Assembly (NCBI GenBank): GCA_030435675.1
Contig: CM059621.1
Coordinates: 4,836,001 to 4,900,000 of the forward strand
Length of the DNA: 64,000 nt
Source: Steinernema hermaphroditum
Lineage: Eukaryota > Nematoda > Chromadorea > Rhabditida > Steinernematidae
Direction of reading: 5' to 3'
Every line of letters starts with the position of its first letter. Position 1 is the stretch's first letter. The notes under the pieces were generated by a model. That model did no database searches. It was not told the origin of the DNA and was given only the letters and a program-made list of their open reading frames with translations. The translations under genes and the position numbers were made by a program. Below, piece after piece: positions 35,401-47,400 of the stretch.

Positions 35401-38400
35401 TCCATCGAATTTTTACTGTACCTCACTTTAAGATATGCATGATGCGAGGAGCAAAACAAATCGTTCTCTTCCGACGACTGAAATCTGAAATGCATTAGGT
35501 GTCGCCTTATCGACTTTCCGCTAATGGAACAAGGGTCCCTTTGTTCAGCAACATAGAGAACAATGGGAAATCTTCTTGCATTCCAGTGTTGGACTGACAC
35601 TTAAAAACAGCTTTTTACTTGTCCTTAGACTTAAGATGTATAATTTACTGTCTTTTTCACAAGTCCACAGTACACTGTACATGGCCGTTGGATAGCTAGC
35701 TGCAGTTGGTATTACCGATTCTGTGTTCAATATCTAGCATATAGCTATTTTAACCTGGCACGCCTAAGAGGTTCTGCAGGGATTTTGATGGTATTCCAGT
35801 TTGACTCCAAGCTTCTACCAATCTGTTAGAATTTAATAACCGCAGGACCCCTAAAGCAGCGTCCATCACCCCTCGCGCGTTGTTTATAACAGCATTAGCG
35901 AGGCGAACTGATTAGATTAAGCACCGGCTTCTACTCCTGTGAGCGCGGCCTCATCCTCGTGCCATTCCATTCTTCCACACCCACCCTTACTCCGCTCGCC
36001 CACGGCTTTCAACTCCAAAATCGATCGTCGTTGTCGCAGTTTCTCGTTCACAACACGACGACAATAACGAACCTGACGGGAATATCACATTTTTGGACTG
36101 TTGTTTTTTTGTGCGTTCGCGAAACTGGCTTCTCCATCTGCTTTGGTAATCTGAGATTTTCGAAGATTCCAAGGACTCTGTCCCCCTTGAGCGCGAAGGT
36201 GTTAGATGTTAGTCACTTGTTTTGCGGCTTTCGACGGAAACGCCTCGGGCTGATTGATGGAAGGGGTCGCAGCAGGAGGGCCACTGAGGTGGACGGAGGT
36301 GACTGGCTGAGGTCAGCGACAGTTGGTTTGTGGTGATTATTAGTATACATATTGAGTGCTGTCGGGATTCCTTGAGAAGTTTCTTCCCGCGGAACTTCTT
36401 CTCTTGATTGCTCAATCTATAACTTGAAGATTATGGACACTTTTTGCGGCTAACCGTCTGTAATATGGGGAGCAGAACGATTTGACGCGAACGATTTGCC
36501 GCAGTAACGATTTGACGCGAACGATTTGACGCGAACGATTCGCCGCAAACGATTTGCCGCGAACGATTTGCCACGAACGATTTGACGCGGGGACAAATCT
36601 ACTTGCCGCGCCAGGCAATTCGTTCCGGGACCATTCTGTCGCCTTAGTTTCACCAATTTTCGACCTCTTTTTCGCTTTTTTCTTCGATTATCGAGCTGTT
36701 TCTGTCGGATTTCCAGTATAACTAACAAGATAACAGCCTACAAACTTAGGCTGCGAGCAAGCGAAGCGAGCCCTGTATTCATTTTTGGCTTGGCTTAGGC
36801 AAACCCCGGCTTGGCTTAGGCTCCGGCTTAGGACTATGCCTATTGATTTAAAGCGAGCCCGAAGGGCGAGCCTGTTGTCTTAACAGCTTCGCTGATATCT
36901 TAGTACTGCCGTACACGGAGCAAACAGCTTGATAATCGAAGAAAAAAGCGAAAAAGAGGTCGAAAATTGGTGAAACTAAGGCGACAGAATGGTCCCGGAA
37001 CGAATTGCCTGGCGCGGCAAGTAGATTTGTCCCCGCGTCAAATCGTTCGCGGCAAATCGTTCGCGGCAAATCGTTCGCGGCAAATCGTTCGCGGCAAATC
37101 GTTCGCGGCAAATCGTTCGCGGCGAATCGTTCGCGGCGAATCGTTCGCGTCAAATCGTTACTGCGGCAAATCGTTCGCGTCAAATCGTTACGCACCCGTA
37201 ATATGAGGCTGATTCTTAAGGACTCTTTTCCTTATTGATGTTTAGCTTTCAGTACCACTCGTACCTTCCCGATCTTAGTGTCACAAGTTCCTTACTTTTG
37301 AACATCAACTAGCCCTAGATTACGAGATTTATTGGCGATGGTTCTTGATAGTTCTTGACCCTAGGCAGTAGTTTGCGCAACAAAGAGAAAAATGACCATC
37401 TGGAGTATTACCAAATAAGGCTCTGCGGCATCGTGGTACTTGTTAAGATCATGATCCCAGAATTCAATTCATATCGATGACAGTTTTCTTTTACGATAGT
37501 GACTACGGCGCCGTTACTATTACTCATCTGTGAGTACAAAAGCTAAAAGACACGTCACTTCCCATCGTCTGGCTCGCCAACGCAGCTTATTCACCTCACC
37601 GAGACAAATTAATCATTGCTTCCGACGCACTTTTTGCAAAGTTCTTAGCCGTCGCCGAAACGACCTCTGTCCATCCATCCATCCATCCATCCATCCATCC
37701 ATCCATCCATCCATCCATCCATCCATCCATCCATCCATCCATCCATCCATCCATCCATCCATCCATCCATCCATCCATCCATCCATCCATCCATCCATCC
37801 ATCCATCCATCCATCCATCCATCCATCCGTCACCGATCGATTCGAAGCGGTTCGTCATCGGCGGCGTGGCGCCCGTCAGGTAGTTAGGGATGCCGCCGCG
37901 CGGAATGCACGCGAATCAATCGATATGGAACCACTTTCGCGCCACCACCGTCGATGGTCGCCTCGTTCGGACTGTACGCGGCGGCCGCTCTGTTTTTGGC
38001 GCGTGTGGTACTAATACGAGCGAGCGGTGGCGGAGTTGTCGGCGACGAGTGGGATTATGTTTGCCAACAAGTGCAGTTGATGTTGTTCGATGGGCAATTA
38101 CCGCTAACGTTAGCGCTTATTTTCGCGCGTTTTGATGTGTTTTCCTCGAGCCACATGTGTGAACAGTCCGGCAGATTGTAAACGTTGATTTGACGCTGCG
38201 TATTCAGGCGTTTGTCACCTCTGAGTGTGTCAAGTTTATTCACTATTTATTTTTTAGCTATTTTTGTGCTTGAAGCAAAGCAACAACGTTTTTATTTGAT
38301 GGTGTTGAAGTGCGAAAATTCTTAGCTGTCAAAAATGGAAAAGACTGATAACAAGTGATCAGGGCAGACGGATCATTTTCAAAACAGTGTCTTCACAAGT

Positions 38401-41400
38401 GTCTACTTGAAACTGACATTCTTGAAGCGTTCGTATTTAACTTCCTCAAGTTACCCTTACCGGAAACTTCTGTCGTTGTTCAAGCCTAAACTTATTATTT
38501 TACGTCGTCGAAATCACGGCAGTTCGCCAAATTCTCATGATAGAGCTCTCTGCCAAATACAGCTTGAGAATACCAAAGATACGTCACATAAAGTTAATTA
38601 AGGTTCTTGTTGAATTTCATTAACTTCTGCTTCTGACAGCTCGTCAGTTAAGCCAATACTGAAAAGTGCAAAACTGCAAAAAACGTCCTTCCGCAAAAGT
38701 AGCTGACCAGTCGATTTCCCAAAAATGGAAGGCGACTCAATTTTCAGACCGTCCCATCATGGGCATTGCACCACATGAGAACGTAGATCTTCTTTTGTCA
38801 ATTTCCTATTCAGACTTCGGCACCTGTCCTTACTAGGTAATCAAACTCTCTATCATGTAAAAGAAAAGACTTGAAAAGCCTCTTCTGCTAGGTGCTCATT
38901 CATTCAAAACAAGAATAACCCTTGTATCACGATCCTGATTGCAGATGATCTTTCTATTTTTACATGTTTACATATCAGAAGTCACTTTGAGAATATTGTC
39001 ATTTTCGAGATGGACGACCTCTGCGAAGGGTCGGCGAATGAATATTCTCTAAGCTGGGAAAGAAGGCATCTTGTCAAAACACGACTTTTTTGAGATATTT
39101 TCTGGTGGTAAACAACAGAAGGTCTTATGTCATAAGCTTCCTTGACATTTTTGCATTTGTCTCGGTGATGTCGCAAAGTATGGTTTCCTCTATAAACAGA
39201 ATCATGAAAATCCTCAATTCGAATGGGCAAAATCGCCAACACCGACGAAACTTTAGCCCAGTTTGTGTCTCAGTAGTGGTTAAGCTAGCATATCCCATTT
39301 ATCTTCAGTGAAGAATCATTTTTGGACTTTTCTAGTTATAATTTGATGTATGTGCTCGCTGAAGTTTGCACTCTTTTCATTTGGTCACACCAGATCAGTT
39401 CTGTATGTTTATTGCTGTGTAGTGTAGTTTTTTTTTGTTGTTTCAATTGAAATATACGGTTTATATAGTAACTATTTAATATTAATAGCTTTTCGAGTAT
39501 GGTTTTTGCCACTGAAATGGCTTCCAATCAAGGATGTGCTCGGGCCCATTGCGAGTAAATCTAACAACACGCTTTCAGTGCGTAACTCAATTTAGATCTG
39601 TTTGTTTTTCACATCTTCTCGCTCAGAACAACTCGCCTAACATATGTGACCGTTTAGTTTAAACTGTGACTCATGCACGGCCTTTTCATGACTTCCCCAA
39701 ACACTTCTAATTCCGCACTTAATCCCCCAGTGTCCGACACTAATCCCAGAAGTCAATGGCGATGACCACTCCTTCTCCCTAGGCGTTCTCCTCTCTCCCT
39801 TGGCCTTCTTGACGGCGAACGCAAAGAAACGTCTCTTCGAGTCCACAGCGGGCGAGTGTTTTATAAGCGTCATGCATGATTTATGAGTTAGCAATTGATG
39901 CCCTCGCCTCGAGAAGTGGTGCGCCGAAATCGAGTAGTGCGCAGCCTATTTTCCTCCTCCTCCTCCTTCTTCTTGTCGCCCCCAAAGGAAGCCGCCAACG
40001 AGCTCCCACTTTTTGTTTATATTCTGCGCCACCCCGACTCTGACTCCACGTCGCTCGCATCTGGACAGCTGAGTCAACAGTCGCGATACCGATTAATGCG
40101 AAATTTTATCGCATGACGAAGGCGAGCAATGAAGTTAGAGCGTGTTTCAGGTGCCGACACCGACTGTGAGACTCATCCGCCGTCGGACACCGAGCAAAAC
40201 GAGGCCGAGCCGGAAGTCAACCTTCTTCTCCTCAAAATGGAGGAACTTAACAAGTGAGTTATTTTATTCTGCGCTGTTTTCGTACACAACGGCACAGTTA
40301 CATCGTTGTGTTACTATCTCTTCGTTACACCACTCTAGAATATATTAACGAAACATCGATAAATTAAATTTTCAAAATATCATATCCGAGTTTATCTGAA
40401 ATAACACCTTAGCAATTCATGATGCTTTTTTGTATCACCGATACCCTTAATCTCCATCAAGATGTCCGCACTCTTCGACTTTAGTTTTGCTTGAAGCGTT
40501 AAGGGCCATTTATAGTCTGCGCGACACAAAACCCCTTTTTTGTGTCGCTTAGCTTGTCTACGCGTGATTATTTACGCAAAACCAAATAAAACTTTACAGT
40601 CATGATGCTTTTGGACCGGGCTATCAAACCATCACCGGAAAAAGATCTTAGGTTAACTTTAAGCAGGTTAAGTTAACTGTCGCTTAGCTTCAAGTTGACT
40701 GTCGCGCAGCTGTGTCGCGTAGCTGCGCGACAGTCAACTTCAAGCTAAGCGACAGTTAACTTAACCTGCTAAGCGACACAAAAAAGGGGGTTTTGTGTCG
40801 CGCAGACTATAAATGGCCCTTTATTTCACGTAGCTAAATATATTATTTGGTAAAAGAGAGCCACATTCGAGTAGAAACGAAGGTAGACAAAGGGATGATC
40901 AAAGAGAATAAAAAAAATGAACAGTCGCAAGTGACTTCATATTGATGGAAAGGAGACCGGACACCTCCAAATAGAAACTGCGCTGAGATGGAAATTCCAG
41001 ATCATAGGGTGGCCCAGATAATCTGCAATATGATATATTTGCCATAATTTGTGGTAGCATTCTTCGAACCCAACAATGAAGCTACGACCGTATTGAATAA
41101 GATTACACGAAGTGCCATTATCTGTCTTTAAACTTATTTGTCTTCGCCTTTACCGGAATCCCATTATCAGAGAGATTGGGGACTGTGATCCTTGCGGAAC
41201 AAAACAATGAAGAGAATGTTGCTACATCTCGCTAAGAAAGCCTTTGCCTCACCTTTGACCGCAATGGCCGAATTCCGTCTTTAAGCGAGAAGTTATGCGC
41301 GGTAAATCCGGTCCGCAAGCACGATAATCACCACAAATACCTTGCTAAGGGCCCTCAACATATCGTTCCGCATATCACAATGTCCAGCATCCAAAAAATT

Positions 41401-44400
41401 TGATATCCTGTACTGTAATTTCTACACTGAGGAAACTGAAAGCTGGCCACAATGTGTTACATTGAATTCTTCATGTTTCTGAGTGCGGTTCATGTGCGGT
41501 CTGAATGAGGTACATGCGATAAAGTACGGTGTTCATCTGGCCTGTACAGTCGACGCTCAAGGAAGCCACTTTTTATTTATGCAATAATCACCAGAGGACT
41601 TTTAGACTCTCTGCACTTAAGTGGTCTGTGTACTTTCACAGAATTTGTAAAGCTTTTCAACTTGTGAGCAGAGATCGATTCGGGTCATCGGAACAGCCTG
41701 GGTGACATTAATTATAGTCTAAAAGCCTTCATCGGTTATGAGCCGTTCGAGCCAGTCGTACTTTATCGACTGTGCATATGAACCGCACTCAGAAACATTG
41801 CTGGATTCCCAGTCGATAAACTCACATATGTTCCGGTGACCCTTTGAACAGCCTATGACAGGGTCAAAATCAAATTGCGTCGCACAGCTCAATCTCATTT
41901 CAATGAATTCACACTAAAATCATCATAAAATCAATCTTCAACCTATACTTTTTACGCCAAGACATGAATGTGAAATATTTCCATGTAGACTCAACGAACA
42001 AGACTCACGAAGTGTGACGTCTCGGAAAAGCTGCTCAAGCAGTTCAAACCTCGGCGGCGACTCTCCTTCCCGTCACAACAGTTGCCATCCCGACGACGAT
42101 GAGAACCTCGACTTGTGGACCATCTGGGGCGACCTGGTCAAGAGCTGGGAAATCGAGCTGCGGAAGAGGCCGAACTACGTGAAAGAACTGGTCAAAAGGG
42201 GTGTTCCTCAACACTTCCGCACGATCACTTGGCAACTCCTTAGTTGCGCCAACGCTGCCTCCATCCATGATATTTATTCCGAATATATGAGGACACCATC
42301 TCCCTATGAAAAGGTACCATATCCCAGGGTTCAACGGAAGTAAATCGTTATTTAGGTTATCATGAGAGACATTCCACGAACATATCCTGAGCTTGAGTTC
42401 TTCAAGGATCACGGTAGAGGGCAGGCCGCTCTCTTCAATGTTATCAAGGCCTACAGTATCCATGACAAAGAAGTAGGATACTGCCAAGGGTCGGCTTTCA
42501 TAGTGGGCCAACTACTTCTACAGGTAGGTCAATGGCTGCCTGCCGGAAGATAATCACAGTCTTTAGATGCCCGAAGAGGAGGCCTTTGCTGTGTTCGTTC
42601 GCCTCATGGAGCACTACCGTCTCCGCGAACTCTACAAGCCTGCCATGACGGAACTTGGGCTCTGCATGTTCCAACTTGAGTGCCTAGTACAAGAGCAGAT
42701 GCCCGATCTCTACACTCACTTCAACAATATGGGTTTCGATACGAGTATGTACGCGAGCAGTTGGTTCCTAACGCTGTTCACCACCACCCTCCCGCTTGAC
42801 CTGGCCAACAGGATAATGGACATCTTCCTGTTGGATGGCATCGAGTCGATCTTCCGCGTCGCGATGGCGATTCTGCAGCAGGCACGAATCGACCTCTTGA
42901 AGCTGGACATGGAGGGAATGCTCAAGGTATGTTGGGTTGGGAGATACGAATTTCGGAAATGCATGGACCTGGATCTGTAGGATAGATCTGTACAATGTTG
43001 TAAATCCTCTTTTTTTCAGTACTTCCAACGTGAGATTCGAGAAAAATACGAAAATGATCACGACCTCCTCTTCGCCGTAGCATTCCAAGTCACCTTAAAC
43101 GCCAAGAAAATGAAAAAGTATGTCTTTGCCTTGTGTGGCCTCCCATCCGTAACGCCCATCTTGTAGATTAGAGAAGGATTACCTCGCCAAACGCACAAAA
43201 GAACAAGAGGAGGCCGTCGAACTTCGGGTAAGTCATTTTTCGCTTCGCTAAATTAGGGTCACACCCTGAAAGACGCGACGAAATCTGTCCGACCAAATTG
43301 ACATTTATTTCCGTTTTTCGTGATCATAAAAAGGGCGCCGTGTCAATCATTTAGCGCCTAACCATAAATATGAAATTTCACCGATCTGCGTTTCGTTTTT
43401 TAGCCAGGGCGAGGGAGAGGTGCGGCGCCGGAAACGGCGGAGAGATTTGCGAGTGGTCTGCAAATCTCCCGGCGACGTTTGGCGGCGCCACCTTCACATT
43501 TGAACCAGATGTGTGCCGCGACGAGCTGTTCAGCTAGTTAGCGCCAGATTTTGCGCGTTCCTACTTTTGAAATCTGCAGGTTTATATTGTAGTCGCGTGC
43601 CGAACCTTGTTGTGGTTACAGCAAAAGATATTCAGTGGTTCAAGTATACAGAAATCGTGTCCTTCCCGTACCCATTCTGCAATATGCATTAAATGTTTTG
43701 ATGCTCTTTTCTTATAACAACTACTACAAATTCAACGGATATGAGTTGACGTTATTAGCATTGAAAACAGCGTTTATACTGGCGACCAACTAGCGATTCC
43801 TATTCAAACATTAGCAAATGGCAATTGAATTTCCATCTTGCTGGGGCATCAAGGCCTAGTTCAAATGTCTGTAGATGTTATCAGACTTTGATCATCACCA
43901 CATTCGAAGATGCGATGTTCATCACATTTTATGGGTGTGCTGTTTCCATTTTTGGTTGGTACTTGAGTGCCGTACCACATTTGTTGCTTTTGATTTCGTA
44001 ATCTATGTTGATAGACAACAAGTAAGCCCCCCGTTATTTTCTCAGTTCGTTGTGAAGTTTTGCTTATCACTCGAATAGCCAATGTTAGTAATTCATAATA
44101 GCCGACTTAAAGCCTACTAGACCTGAACCATGATCAAACATGACCTTGATTCCTTAGCCAACCGCTTGAGTCTTGAATTTTGCGGTGAGCCACTGAAAAA
44201 ACTTGAACAAGTGTTCAATTCGGAGGTCATTATTTGAGCGATATATATTAGGATTCCTTCCACTAAGGACACGTTTGTGACGGTGATAAGATTAATTTTG
44301 CTGGGAGCGCCTAATTACCTTCCTGCGCGATCTGTAATAGATTGTTTTACCGAAAAAACCATAAATCCATTTCCAGAAAACAACAAAATACTCCAAAATG

Positions 44401-47400
44401 CATGAACAATCCTTTTTCGACCAAAAAAAACCACTTCAGCGGACTCCCGCCTATAGTCTTTCCTCAGCCTCCCTCCACTGCTGCCTCTTTACACTTCCAG
44501 ACGCTGCAAGCAATTCCCCTAAGATTAATTGTGCGTTGATTGGCATGAACTTTGCCACCAATTGGCCCTCCATTAATCTTCTCAGCAGCGAGAAGCCAAT
44601 TGAGTCATCTCCCACAGGAAGCCGACAGTCCCATTGCTTGTCAAGTAACTCGATCCTCAAAATGTCGTCAAACACGCGTTCTTCTTCGACTATTTCGAGT
44701 GACAAAGATGCGTTGAAGAGGTTCTTCTCGAAGGCGCAATTCCGATTGTCGCCACCGCCGCCGCCTCCCGTCGACGCCCAATCGGTCCCTTTCCGCGAGG
44801 CCCTCGGGTTTTAAAGTGTGATTCTGCGTCGACGGACGTTTTGTTCATTCGCCGAGGGCGTATGTGTGGAGGAATGATCGAGAAAACGCAAAAACGGTCA
44901 TCGTTTAATTGATTTGATTCCGTTTTACGATTCTCGACGTTCCGTTCGCGTACTTCGCGAAGACAAACAATGATTGGAGAGGTCGGGAGGGCTTCTTCCA
45001 ACTTGATCTATTTTTAGGGAAATTCTCAGGTTCTAAGGGTTATCACTTGGGTACCTTCCTCCATCTGTTCCTACAGCTGTCTGTGCGCACTTATCTCATT
45101 CTGGTCACAGTTAATGGGTCGTAAACTCATCATTCTTTCACATATATCCCAAGAGTCGGTGAACTTCAGAAATGCGGCATCAACTACCTCTTTTGAAGCG
45201 TTTCTTCTGCCATCCGTTCTACATTATTTAACTTTTACTTTCCATATTCTTTATCACAAAAATAGGGCCGGTTGTCATTAATAAAGTCCGACTCCACCTC
45301 CCGTATATGGCGCTCATTCTATAACAACATCTCACAGCTTTGTTCGTGTTCCCCTTCGCCCTTTTAAGAGCGGTTCCCTCTCTTACCAATCGTGGAACAC
45401 GCCATCAATCATTTCGGCTCTCAAATGTTTTCTTCTCAATTTCACGTATTACCTTTAATTGCTACTGACAAACCAGTTCGGCAGAGCGCCTTTCGCAAAA
45501 ACACGGGTTCCTCCTCGATCTTGGCTTTTTGTCAACGTCATTCGTGGATCCTGTTTGTTCTTTGGCTAATTGCTTTGTAAGGACGATGACGTTCGGTTAA
45601 CGGTGTTCAGTTTATGGCAATTAGGAGTGAGACGAGTTGATCGGACACTGACACTGCCGAAGCTGTCAACATGTTCGCCGTATGCAGAACAAGCCTTCAT
45701 GTCCAAAAGTGATTTTATGTGAAGCAAAGTACTTGGTAAGTACAAGATGATCTTGGTATTCAAGGCCGAACTCTGGCCTCTTCAGGCACTTGCACTTTCC
45801 ACATTCTGAGTCACTTCTTTCGATAGTCGGAAGCAACTTTTAAAAACACCCTTCTGTGCACAGAGTCTTCGTCTGACTCTGAGTCTTTCGACGTTGTCAG
45901 TTGTTGGAAGGGAGCGGATGATTGATAGTCTGGTTGTGTGACTCAAAAATAGTTTCGTTTACATTGTTCTTTGTTTACTGTTTGCGGTGAACCTGCAATG
46001 GAACACCTATCATCTGAGAAAGCGTAACGGTTTTGTTAGATGTCCTCTCATGGGCGCTATGATTCCAAATTCCAAATCGTGGATGATTCAGAAAGTTATC
46101 CAGATGTATCATTGATTTCATCTTCATTTTTGGTTAATCATTCCTTTTTTCATCACATATGACGCATACTTTGGATAACACACAGCAGTTGCCCACGACG
46201 CTTCCCTTTTTCAGGGCATAGGTTTCACTGTTTATTACATTTTTTACAATTTGTAACTTGTTGCTTTGTGTAAGGTTGGAAACGGTACAGTGATCCAGTA
46301 GTCTATTTTTGGAGTAAAGAATCACTTCCGCTTGATCACAGAAGTGCTAATTTGACTGATGTCTTCACACTTTCGACTGTTCACTCACTGCAAAAACTGG
46401 AATATTACTTCCTCCACTACGTTCCAACTTCACAGCGCACTTTACAACCTTTACAGCCGTGGTGTACATAAACTAACTTGAGTTTTGGAACAGAAACGTC
46501 CAGCATTTCATTATAGTGATTAAGCCCGCTTGATGTCCTTTTGGAGGGTTCCTTTTTGGCTGGGTTCATTAGGCATCTTCCCCCCCCCCCTTACTTCCTC
46601 GTTTTAATCTATAGGGCTCTGTGGTGTAGAATGTGAAAAGAATTAGTTAAGGCCTTCTTCAATAAGAGACTGTGTGGATTTCTGTCGAGGCTAGTTAGCG
46701 ACTGTTGAAGTATTGTGTAATGAAAACTCGTGAACCTATTCTTCTTTAGTCAAACTCATCAAAGTAGAAATCAGTTCTCATGTATGGAATCATTGCTTTC
46801 CTTCGTTTCTCCCCTTACAAAACAGGATCTCCGCCATCATGGTCCTCTAAGCATTGCTTTTGTTTTCAAACATTCCCCTGATTTCCGTCCATGCACACGA
46901 CGCCAAATACGGTCAATGTCATTATCCGTAAACCGGTTATCGTCACTTCTTAATTAGCGCATCCAGCGTCCACCTTAAAACAATCTCATTCGATCTCTTC
47001 CCCCTAAAAGCGAACATTTCTGTCATATTTTCTAAAATATCGCGCCAAATTGATCGACGAGATTACAACGGCTTCTCGCTCATCGCGCATCCCGATCAGG
47101 GGACGAACGTCGATGTCGTCGCCGCCGCCTTGCTGACTCATATGATCGATCGACACATTACAATAAATTGTCGCAACAAATTGTCTCCGCTCCCTTCCGT
47201 AGCGATCATTATGAGCAGCGCCAGCCGGCCTCCCCGCCCGTTACCATATTTCTTCACCGCCGCCCCTCGCTGCAACGTTCCGGTTTAGGATCTCTTTTGA
47301 GAGGTGCTGCTGGAATAGGCGGCAGGAAGTGGCGACCAGTTTCGCACCACTCACACTTCTAATGCGCGCACACGCCTTCCACAGTGTGTCCTAGTTGACT

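Noticed and set aside
36476..37190. Regular short repeats suggestive of CRISPR
   Set aside because: The 14-bp units are contiguous without spacers, the locus is eukaryotic, and the arrays are the arms of a foldback element.
37530..37883. Long ORFs on both strands with four-residue periodicity
   Set aside because: Produced by the ATCC microsatellite.
44398..44814. 138-codon ORF in tbc-11 intron 8 with a poly-Pro end
   Set aside because: Acceptors nearby give the wrong phase to join the gene, and no donor follows. Could be an alternative exon, but not supported.
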